This document shows, in pieces, positions 22,871 through 30,709 of a stretch of 34,122 bases of DNA. The translations under genes were made by a program, and so were the position numbers. The stretch is from Leptolyngbya sp. PLA1 (lineage in GTDB: Bacteria; Planctomycetota; Phycisphaerae; Phycisphaerales; UBA1924). The stretch spans positions 1-34,122 of the forward strand of contig QWIH01000036.1 in NCBI GenBank assembly GCA_021405315.1, read 5' to 3'. The notes under the pieces were generated by a model that had not been told where the DNA came from, ran no database searches, and was given only the letters and a program-made list of their open reading frames with translations. Every line of letters begins with the position of its first letter. Position 1 is the first letter of the stretch.

Positions 22871-23476
22871 ATGCCCGCCGCCAACGTCTCATACCAGCGC
22901 ACGCGCGAGATGACGATCGACGAGTTGCTGCTGGAGAACCGGATCGTTTTCATGATCGGGGAGATCAACCAGGCCTCCGCGGCCCGGGTGATGATGCAGA
23001 TGCTGTACCTGGAGAACCAGGGTCGCGGCAAGGACATCAGCCTGTACATCAACTCGCCGGGGGGTGCCGTGGACGACACGCTGGCGATCTACGACACCAT
23101 GCGGTTCCTGTCGGCGCCGATCGCGACGTACTGCCTGGGTCGGGCGTACAGCGGTGCGGCGCTGCTGCTGACGGCGGGAGCGAAGGGCAAGCGGTACATG
23201 CTTCCCCACGCGAAGGTCATGATCCACCAGCCGTACGGCGGGGTGACGGGCCAGGCGGAGGACATCCGCATTCAGGCGGAGCAGATCATCAAGGCGAAGG
23301 CCGAGCTGACGCGGATCATTGCGAGCCACACGGGCCGGAGCCCGGAAGAGGTGCACCGCGACTCGGAGCGGGACAAGTACTTCAGCGCCTCGGAGGCGGT
23401 GGCCTACGGCCTGGCGGACGAAGTGCTGAGCGAGCCCCCGAAGGGTGAGGCGGCGGCGCTTCCCGGCGTTCGATAA
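22871..23476 (+). CDS. clpP: ATP-dependent Clp protease proteolytic subunit, paralogue 1
   Basis: A 201-residue ClpP that forms the proteolytic chamber used by ClpX or ClpA/C. The catalytic triad is S94, H119 (MIHQP) and D168 (SERDKYFSA), spaced as in E. coli. The sequence around the serine is GRAYSGAA, not the usual GQAASMGA. A bulky tyrosine precedes the serine and a glycine replaces the residue after it, so its activity or specificity may differ. SPGG (62-65) of the oxyanion region is intact. There is no obvious propeptide. ATG 22871 follows AGAGGAG. A second clpP follows after 61 bases, suggesting a mixed ClpP1P2 tetradecamer. Confidence 0.93.
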   Translation: MPAANVSYQRTREMTIDELLLENRIVFMIGEINQASAARVMMQMLYLENQGRGKDISLYINSPGGAVDDTLAIYDTMRFLSAPIATYCLGRAYSGAALLLTAGAKGKRYMLPHAKVMIHQPYGGVTGQAEDIRIQAEQIIKAKAELTRIIASHTGRSPEEVHRDSERDKYFSASEAVAYGLADEVLSEPPKGEAAALPGVR

Positions 23477-23497
23477 TCGACCGACACATGTGCCGGG

Positions 23498-23517
23498 CCG
23501 GGGCGGAGTCGCCCCGG
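23498..23517 (+). other. Hairpin between clpP1 and clpP2
   Basis: CCGGGGCG (23498-23505) pairs perfectly with CGCCCCGG (23510-23517) around a GAGT loop. It is followed by TCCCC, not a T-run, so it is not an intrinsic terminator. It may set the ratio of the two products by processing or pausing. Confidence 0.4.
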
Positions 23518-23537
23518 TCCCCGCGGAGAATCGAGCA

Positions 23538-24167
23538 ATGTCCGGCTATCTGGTTCCCATCGTCGTTGAGAAGTCCAGCCGCGGCGAGCGGTCGTACGAC
23601 ATCTACTCCCGCCTCCTGAAGGACCGCATCATCTTCGTGGGCGGGCCGATCAACGACGACATCGCCAGCCTGGTGATCGCGCAGCTGCTGTTCCTCGCCA
23701 ACGAGGACCCGAAGGCCGACATCCACATGTACGTGAACAGCCCGGGCGGGAGCGTGTCGGCGGGCCTGGCGATGATCGACACGATGAAGTTCGTGCAGTG
23801 CGACGTCGCGACGTACATCATCGGGCAGGCGGCGAGCATGGGGAGCGTGATCTCGGCGAGCGGGACCAAGGGCAAGCGGTTTACGCTGCCCAACTCCCGG
23901 AACCTGATGCACCAGCCGCTGCTGTCGGGCGTGATGGAAGGTCAGGCGACGGACATCGAGATCGAGGCGAGGGAGATGCTTCGGATCCGCGACAGGCTCT
24001 ACCGGATCTACGCGGACGCCACGGGCCAGACCGTGGACCGCATCACGCGGGACTGCGACCGCAACAAGTGGCTCGACGAGAACGAGATGCTGGAGTACGG
24101 GCTGGTGGACAAGGTCCTGACCCGGATGCCCCTCGTGAAGCGTTCCGAGCAGCCCGACCGGGACTGA
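23538..24167 (+). CDS. clpP: ATP-dependent Clp protease proteolytic subunit, paralogue 2
   Basis: A 209-residue ClpP with fully canonical catalytic surroundings: S100 in GQAASMGS, H125 in LMHQPLL and D174 in [16 protein letters not shown] (68-76) provides the oxyanion turn. The N-terminus [20 protein letters not shown] matches the axial-loop region of standard ClpP, indicating a ClpX-docking subunit. ATG 23538 is ten bases after GGAG. The gene is co-oriented with clpP1 and probably in the same transcript. No clpX or tig is present nearby, unlike in many bacteria. Its stop is three bases from the stop of the convergent membrane-protein gene. Confidence 0.95.
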   Translation: MSGYLVPIVVEKSSRGERSYDIYSRLLKDRIIFVGGPINDDIASLVIAQLLFLANEDPKADIHMYVNSPGGSVSAGLAMIDTMKFVQCDVATYIIGQAASMGSVISASGTKGKRFTLPNSRNLMHQPLLSGVMEGQATDIEIEAREMLRIRDRLYRIYADATGQTVDRITRDCDRNKWLDENEMLEYGLVDKVLTRMPLVKRSEQPDRD

Positions 24168-24170
24168 GCC

Positions 24171-24944
24171 CTAGGCGGATTCGCGCACCGAGACGGGCGG
24201 TCCCAGCACCTCTCGGAGCATGACGGCCCGGCGCCAATCACGCGTCGTGATGGGGGCGCCGGTTCCGAAGATGGCCATGGCTCGGGCCTTCGAGGCGTCG
24301 GACCGGCGCTGGGTTTCCGCGTTGTCCGTCGCGGCGCCCTCCGCGGCGATGCGCTCGAGCAGCCCCCGGCGGTTGAGCGAGGACTCTTCCACTTCGTCGA
24401 TCTGAGGTGAGGTGGCCTGGGGCGCTGGGGCCGACTGCGCCATCGGCTGCTGGGCCCGCTGCTTCCGTGATGACTTCTTGGGAAGTGGTGGCGCTTGCTG
24501 CGTGACCCGCGCTGCGCTCCGCTGCGCGGCCCGAATCTGCGCTGCGGCGCCGGAAGGTTGCGCCGAAGGTGCAGTACTCTGAACCTGGGGCTGCGGGGTG
24601 ACCGGGCGGCGCATCCGCGCGGGCGCTGGCGGCGGCGCGGACGACGAGGCCGCCCGCTGGGTCCGGATGCGTTCAAGCTCTGCACGGCGCTCGGCGGCCA
24701 TGGCTTCGAGCTGCTGCCTTGCGGACATCGGCCCGGGCGAGAGTCCCGCGGGCTGGGCGCTGGCGGGGCGAGGGCCGGTGCGGAGTGATTCGAGTTCCGC
24801 GGCACGGGCCCGGTCAAGCAAGACCTTGCGCTCTCGGGCCTTCGCGGCGGCGGAGATGATCGCCCTGATGACCGGGATGCCGATGAAGAGAACCGCCGCC
24901 CAGAAGGCGCGGTTCTGCAGCAGGTTGCTCAGCCATGGGGGCAT
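24171..24944 (-). CDS. Single-span membrane protein of unknown function
   Basis: A 257-residue protein I do not recognise. It has one N-terminal transmembrane helix (about 13-32, FWAAVLFIGIPVIRAIISAA). A charged, probably helical stretch (KARERKVLLDRARAAELESL, 35-54) and a long Ala/Pro/Gln/Ser-rich low-complexity middle (about 60-185) follow. The last 70 residues are more ordered and end with RDWRRAVMLREVLGPPVSVRE. A similar LREILGPP-type ending is, from memory, frequent in uncharacterised planctomycetal proteins. ATG 24944 lies nine bases beyond the stop of the ABC ATPase gene with AGGA overlapping that stop, so the two are probably co-transcribed. It faces clpP2 tail to tail. Confidence 0.7.
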   Translation of the reverse strand: MPPWLSNLLQNRAFWAAVLFIGIPVIRAIISAAAKARERKVLLDRARAAELESLRTGPRPASAQPAGLSPGPMSARQQLEAMAAERRAELERIRTQRAASSSAPPPAPARMRRPVTPQPQVQSTAPSAQPSGAAAQIRAAQRSAARVTQQAPPLPKKSSRKQRAQQPMAQSAPAPQATSPQIDEVEESSLNRRGLLERIAAEGAATDNAETQRRSDASKARAMAIFGTGAPITTRDWRRAVMLREVLGPPVSVRESA

Positions 24945-24953
24945 GAGGGGATC

Positions 24954-25757
24954 CTAGCAGGAGCCGGCGTCGGGCAGCAGGGCGGCGATTCGTCCCGAGC
25001 CGTCGCGTGCTTCCCGGAAGGTCGTGCCGAAGACCGTGCGCAGCAGGTCCGGGGTCAGGGTCGGGCGGGGCTCTCCTCGCCCGGCGACCCGGCCCCGGCT
25101 GTCGAGTGCCACAACCCGATCGCAGTACTCCAGCACCAGGGACAGGTCGTGGACGACGACGATCACGGAAAGGCCGGCGCGGGCGAGTCGTTGGAGGAGG
25201 CGCAGCGTCCGGGCCACGTGGATGGGGTCGAGGGCGGAGACCGGTTCGTCTGCGAGCAGCACTGAGGCGTCGGGGTGGGCCGTGAGCGTGCCGCCGGACT
25301 CCTGCACACCGAGCTGCGCCAGAGCGCGGGCGAGGGTGACTCTCTGCTGCTGGCCCGCGGAGAGGACGCCGAAGCAGTCCTCCGCGCGGTCCGAGACGTC
25401 GGCAAGAGCGAGCGCGGCGGCCACGGCGTTCGGCGCCGCGTACTCCGAGGCGAAGCGTCCAAGCGCCACAACCTCCCGAACGCGGAACGGGAATGCCACA
25501 TCGCCCCGCTGCGGGATATAGGCAAGCCTCCGGGCGCGCTGGGAGACCGGGATGGAGGCGACCGGGTGACCGCCGAGCGTGGCTGAGCCCGCGGGGGTCG
25601 GGATCAGGCCGGCGAGCAGCCGGAGCAGGGTGGACTTCCCGGCGCCGTTTGGGCCGATGACCGCCGTGAGGGTCCCGGCGGGGAACTCGGCCTCAACCGC
25701 GTCGAGCACGGGGCGGCCCTCGTAGGCGAACGAGAGGTTCTGAGCGCGGAGGGTCAC
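24954..25757 (-). CDS. ABC transporter ATPase, HmuV/FecE-like
   Basis: A 267-residue ATPase of the iron-siderophore/heme/cobalamin importer group. It has Walker A GPNGAGKST (35-43), the Q-loop YIPQRGDVAFPF (Q83), signature LSAGQQQRV (132-140), Walker B VLLADEP (166-172) and switch histidine H203. An insertion between signature and Walker B (about 150-165) is a feature of HmuV-type heme ATPases. No permease, binding protein or TonB receptor is beside it, so the substrate is not established. GTG 25757 gives the usual start; it has no ribosome site but a TACGAT box five bases upstream, as for a leaderless message. An upstream open extension to 25886 overlaps the divergent gene's leader and start codon and was rejected. 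Confidence 0.87.
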   Translation of the reverse strand: MTLRAQNLSFAYEGRPVLDAVEAEFPAGTLTAVIGPNGAGKSTLLRLLAGLIPTPAGSATLGGHPVASIPVSQRARRLAYIPQRGDVAFPFRVREVVALGRFASEYAAPNAVAAALALADVSDRAEDCFGVLSAGQQQRVTLARALAQLGVQESGGTLTAHPDASVLLADEPVSALDPIHVARTLRLLQRLARAGLSVIVVVHDLSLVLEYCDRVVALDSRGRVAGRGEPRPTLTPDLLRTVFGTTFREARDGSGRIAALLPDAGSC

Positions 25758-25762
25758 GAGGC

Positions 25763-25768
25763 ATCGTA
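25763..25768 (-). promoter_or_regulatory. Possible -10 box giving a leaderless ABC ATPase message
   Basis: Minus-strand TACGAT ends five bases before the GTG at 25757, with no Shine-Dalgarno sequence between. No -35 match. Confidence 0.27.
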
Positions 25769-25786
25769 CGATTGCCGGACCCCGGC

Positions 25787-25792
25787 TATCGT
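25787..25792 (+). promoter_or_regulatory. Possible -10 box for the NDUFA9-trmB-queC-queE operon
   Basis: TATCGT, preceded by C, lies 63 bases before ATG 25856. The leader after it contains GC-rich inverted repeats: GCCCCC-GCC-GGGGGC (25804-25818) and the palindrome CCCCGGCCGGGG (25820-25831). Confidence 0.33.
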
Positions 25793-25855
25793 CCGAGCGG
25801 GCGGCCCCCGCCGGGGGCGCCCCGGCCGGGGGAACGGACTGAATCAGAGGACACC

Positions 25856-26881
25856 ATGACCGACGCAGGGACCAACGCGAACGCAACGAGCCAGAAGAGT
25901 CAGAGGACCGTCGCGGTCGCCGGCGCGACCGGGTTTGTGGGTCGGACGGTGGTCCGCGAACTGCTCTCCCGGGGGTGGGCCGTGCGCGTGCTGACGCGGG
26001 ACCGGGCCAAGGCGGCCCGCGTGCTCCCCAAGGCCGGCGTGACCGTGATCGTGGGCGACGTGCTCGAGGAGGCGAGCGTGGATTCCCTCCTCACGGGCGC
26101 GGCGGCGTGCGTCAACCTCGTGGGCATTCTCCGCGAGTCGCGTGGGGAGGGCGTGGCGTCGACCTTCGAACGTGCCCACACGCGGACCACGCGGATGCTG
26201 GTCCAACGCTGTGAGGCGATGGGCGTCGCACGCTTCGTGCAGGTCTCCGCGCTGGGTGTGAAGGACGACGGTGTCAGTGACTACCAGAGATCGAAGTGGA
26301 ACGCCGAGCAGGCGGTCCGGAAGAGCTCGCTGCGCTGGACGGTGCTCAGGCCCGGGCTGATCCACGGCAGGGACAGCGAGTTCATCAAGCTCGCCAAGGG
26401 CTGGGTCAGCGGGCACGAGGCCCCGTGGCTGTTCATGCCCTACTTCGCCCGCGAGGTGGAGGACAAGCGTGTGCCGCTGGGACCGGTGGAGTTTGTTGAC
26501 CCGAAGATCGCACCCATCGCGGTCGAGGACGTGGCTCGCGCGATCGCCCTCTCGCTCGAGAAGGACGCGACCGAGGGCGAGGTGTACAACCTCGTGGGTT
26601 CGCAGACCATGACGTGGCCCCAGATGCTCCGTCACCTTCGGGACACCCTGCCGGGCGGGAACGCGGGGATCGAGCCGATGGCGGTGCCCTCGACGCCGGC
26701 GGCGATCGGCGCGATGGTCGCGGGGCGCGTCGGGCTTGGGTTCATGCTCCCCTTCGACGAGGGCATGGCGCGGATGGGCGCGGAGGACTCCACGGCGTCG
26801 CTGGACAAGGTTCAATCGGACCTGGGCTTCACGCCGGCGCCCTTCTCGGACTCGCTCGCCCGCTACGCAGCCGCCGTCTGA
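25856..26881 (+). CDS. NAD(P)-binding SDR protein, complex I NDUFA9-like
   Basis: A 341-residue atypical short-chain dehydrogenase with the nucleotide loop GATGFVG (23-29). The segment VNLVGILRE and a conserved ALGVKDDGVSDYQRSKWNAE are typical of the NDUFA9-like (SDR_a5) subfamily. The normal SDR catalytic YxxxK appears as YQRSK. Members associate with complex I in mitochondria and are widespread but uncharacterised in bacteria, so NAD(P)H binding is supported and the reaction is not. ATG 25856 follows GAGG by five bases. The next gene, trmB, begins nine bases after the stop, so the two should be co-transcribed. Confidence 0.85.
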   Translation: MTDAGTNANATSQKSQRTVAVAGATGFVGRTVVRELLSRGWAVRVLTRDRAKAARVLPKAGVTVIVGDVLEEASVDSLLTGAAACVNLVGILRESRGEGVASTFERAHTRTTRMLVQRCEAMGVARFVQVSALGVKDDGVSDYQRSKWNAEQAVRKSSLRWTVLRPGLIHGRDSEFIKLAKGWVSGHEAPWLFMPYFAREVEDKRVPLGPVEFVDPKIAPIAVEDVARAIALSLEKDATEGEVYNLVGSQTMTWPQMLRHLRDTLPGGNAGIEPMAVPSTPAAIGAMVAGRVGLGFMLPFDEGMARMGAEDSTASLDKVQSDLGFTPAPFSDSLARYAAAV

Positions 26882-26889
26882 GGAGCCCC

Positions 26890-27591
26890 ATGTCGTTCGG
26901 GTTGGGACACGGCCGCACGCTCGATGATGCCCCCGGAGTCGTTGGTGTGACTGCGGCGGAGTTGCCCCCGTTGCCGGACGACGTCGGGCTGAAGCCCGAG
27001 TCCGGGCGGGTGGACGTGACGCGCTGGTTCCCCGAGCCTGCGCGGCCTCTGGAGATCGAGATCGGCTCGGGCAAGGGGTCGTTCCTGCTGGATCACGCGA
27101 GTGCGTGCCCGGGGATCAACCTGCTGGGCATCGAGTGGGCGAGGGAGTTCTACCTCTACAGCGCGGACCGAGTGAGGCGGCGGGGCCTCAAGAATGTCCG
27201 CATGCTCCGCGCCGACGGCGCGGACTTCTTGCGTTGGCGTCTTGCGGACGGGGTGGTCTCGGTCGTTCACCTCTATTACTCCGACCCCTGGCCAAAGACC
27301 AAGCATCACAAGAACCGGGTGGTGCAGGATCGCTTCCTTCAGGAAGCGCTGCGGGTGCTGCGCCCGGGGGGTGAGTTGCGGCTTGTGACCGACCACCCGG
27401 GGTTGTGGGAGTGGTACGAGGAGCACCTGGCGAGGTGGTGCGTGCCGGGGCGGTTTGAACGCCGCGAGTTCGTGCCCCCGGACTGGACGGACGACGACGA
27501 GGTGGTTGGGACCAACTACGAGCGCAAGACCCGGGCCGCGGGGCGAGAGCCTCGTTCCGCGGTGCTCGTCAAGCCGGGGGGCGCTCCGTGA
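26890..27591 (+). CDS. trmB: tRNA (guanine-N7-)-methyltransferase
   Basis: It makes m7G46 in the tRNA variable loop using S-adenosylmethionine. The 233-residue protein has EIGSGKGSF (57-65) for cofactor binding, [12 protein letters not shown] (80-91) and MLRADGADF (105-113). The family signature [15 protein letters not shown] lies at 129-143, with [14 protein letters not shown] after it. ATG 26890 is four bases after AGGAG, which itself overlaps the previous stop. Its stop overlaps the queC start by four bases (GTGA). The linkage with queC and queE makes this a tRNA-modification operon. Confidence 0.94.
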   Translation: MSFGLGHGRTLDDAPGVVGVTAAELPPLPDDVGLKPESGRVDVTRWFPEPARPLEIEIGSGKGSFLLDHASACPGINLLGIEWAREFYLYSADRVRRRGLKNVRMLRADGADFLRWRLADGVVSVVHLYYSDPWPKTKHHKNRVVQDRFLQEALRVLRPGGELRLVTDHPGLWEWYEEHLARWCVPGRFERREFVPPDWTDDDEVVGTNYERKTRAAGREPRSAVLVKPGGAP

Positions 27592-28295
27592 GCACGGGGA
27601 GGGAGAAGACCCGGTGCGTGGTGCTGCTGTCGGGCGGGCTGGACAGCGCCGTGTGCCTGGCGGCGGCTCGCGCCGACGGTCGGGAGGCCCATGCTCTGAG
27701 CTTTGACTACGGCCAGCGGCACCGGCACGAGCTGCTGGCGGCCGCGCGGGTCGCGGAATCGCTCGGGGCCGCGTCGTGGCGCACGCTGTCGCTGGACCTG
27801 CGGGCGATCGGCGGGTCGGCGCTGACGGCGGACATCGATGTGCCCAAGAACCGACCCGATGCACCGTCGGAGATTCCGGTCACGTACGTGCCCGCGCGGA
27901 ACCTGGTGTTCCTGTCACTCGCGGCGGGCCTGGCGGAGGTGCTCGATGCCCGAGAGGTGTACATCGGGGTCAACGCGGTGGACTACTCGGGCTATCCGGA
28001 TTGCCGACCGGAGTTCATCGGGTCGTTCGAGCGGACGGTGGCGCTGGCGACCCGGGCGGGCGTTCGGGGTGAGGGGGTGCGCGTGCGCTGCCCGCTGGCG
28101 TCGCTCTCCAAGGCAAGGATCATCGAACTCGGTGCGAGGCTGGGTGTGGATTTCTCGCTGACGCGCAGTTGCTACGACCCCAGCGGCGATCTGGCCTGCG
28201 GCGAGTGCGATTCCTGCCGCATCCGGGCACGCGGCTTTGCGGAGGCCGGCGTCCCGGACCCGACGCGCTACCGCGAGAGGCCCAAGGGCGCATGA
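27588..28295 (+). CDS. queC: 7-cyano-7-deazaguanine synthase
   Basis: It converts 7-carboxy-7-deazaguanine to preQ0 with ATP and ammonia, for queuosine. The 235-residue protein has the PP-loop SGGLDS (15-20), [28 protein letters not shown] and [18 protein letters not shown] zinc site of four cysteines is at C195, C204, C207 and C210. GTG 27588 overlaps the trmB stop and the ATG of queE overlaps its own stop, a tightly coupled arrangement. QueD, FolE and QueF are not in the window. Confidence 0.96.
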   Translation: MSTGREKTRCVVLLSGGLDSAVCLAAARADGREAHALSFDYGQRHRHELLAAARVAESLGAASWRTLSLDLRAIGGSALTADIDVPKNRPDAPSEIPVTYVPARNLVFLSLAAGLAEVLDAREVYIGVNAVDYSGYPDCRPEFIGSFERTVALATRAGVRGEGVRVRCPLASLSKARIIELGARLGVDFSLTRSCYDPSGDLACGECDSCRIRARGFAEAGVPDPTRYRERPKGA

Positions 28296-29002
28296 CCGGG
28301 ACGCTGCCCATCTCGGAGACGTTTACCTCGATCCAGGGCGAGGGCTCGCTCGCGGGCGTGCCGTCGTACTTCGTGAGGCTCAGCGGCTGCAACCTGCGGT
28401 GCGCGTGGTGCGACACCCCGTACGCGAGCTGGAAGCCCGAGAGCCGCCCGATGCGCGTGGAGGAGATCGTCGCCGAGGCGCGGAGGTCCGGCGTGTCCCA
28501 CACGGTGCTGACGGGCGGCGAGCCCATGATGTTCGACGGGCTGCCGGCGCTCGCGGCGGCGCTCCGTCGCGAGGGGATGCACATCACGATCGAGACCGCC
28601 GGCACGATCGATCGTCGGATCGAGTGCGACCTGATGTCCATCAGCCCCAAGCTCGCGAGCTCCACCCCGGCCCCGGGCGACCCGCGCGATCCGGACGGGG
28701 CCTGGCGTGCGCGGCACGAGCAACGCCGGCTGAACTTTCCGGTGCTGCAAGGGCTGCTCGATGCCCACCCGACGCGTCAACTGAAGTTCGTCGTCTGTGG
28801 TCCGGCCGATCTCGCGGAGATCGAGGGTGTCCTGGCCGGGCTGCAGGGCTGGCGGCCCGGTGATGTCATGCTCATGCCCGAGGGGGTCGCAGCCCCGAGT
28901 CGGGACTTCCGCACGTGGCTCGCGGCGGAGTGCGTCCGGCGCGGGTGGCGGTACTGCCACCGGCTCCACATCGAGCTCTTTGGTAACACCCGAGGGACGT
29001 GA
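28292..29002 (+). CDS. queE: 7-carboxy-7-deazaguanine synthase (radical SAM)
   Basis: It ring-contracts 6-carboxytetrahydropterin to 7-carboxy-7-deazaguanine, the step before QueC. The 236-residue protein carries the substrate motif [15 protein letters not shown] (11-25). The radical-SAM CxxxCxxC is [12 protein letters not shown] (C33, C37, C40). VLTGGEPMM (the glycine-rich SAM loop) and SPKLASS follow. The C-terminus [15 protein letters not shown] matches the family's usual end. ATG 28292 overlaps the queC stop by four bases. It is the last gene of the operon; no clear terminator follows. Confidence 0.95.
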   Translation: MTGTLPISETFTSIQGEGSLAGVPSYFVRLSGCNLRCAWCDTPYASWKPESRPMRVEEIVAEARRSGVSHTVLTGGEPMMFDGLPALAAALRREGMHITIETAGTIDRRIECDLMSISPKLASSTPAPGDPRDPDGAWRARHEQRRLNFPVLQGLLDAHPTRQLKFVVCGPADLAEIEGVLAGLQGWRPGDVMLMPEGVAAPSRDFRTWLAAECVRRGWRYCHRLHIELFGNTRGT

Positions 29003-29233
29003 CGGAACGTCCGCGGGGGCGCATCCGTGTGGGCGGCGATCGGCATGGCCGTGCGGCCCGGGTTCTGTAGGCTGCCGGCCCCACGAGGCTCTCGCACGCC
29101 CTGCGCGCCCCTCCTCCGCACACCCCTGGGGGGAGGGGCCGCGGGCGCGAACCGGAGAACAACTCGACGCGTCTCACGTACCGTACAAGAGCCCCGATCA
29201 CGGGTCCTTGACATGCACGCAGAGAGATTCCCA
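29003..29233 (+). other. 231-base spacer upstream of the HtrA gene
   Basis: It holds a TAGGCT -10-like box (29068-29073) and an inverted repeat GCCCCTCC (29107-29114) / GGAGGGGC (29132-29139) with a 17-base centre. A TTGACA at 29208-29213 has no usable -10 before the start codon. No gene is seen in it. Confidence 0.35.
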
Positions 29234-30706
<1,473 letters not shown>

Positions 30707-30709
30707 CGC

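Noticed and set aside
29208..29213. TTGACA before the HtrA gene as a -35 element
   Set aside because: At 16-18 bases spacing the -10 would fall on or after the ATG at 29234, so transcription would start inside the gene.
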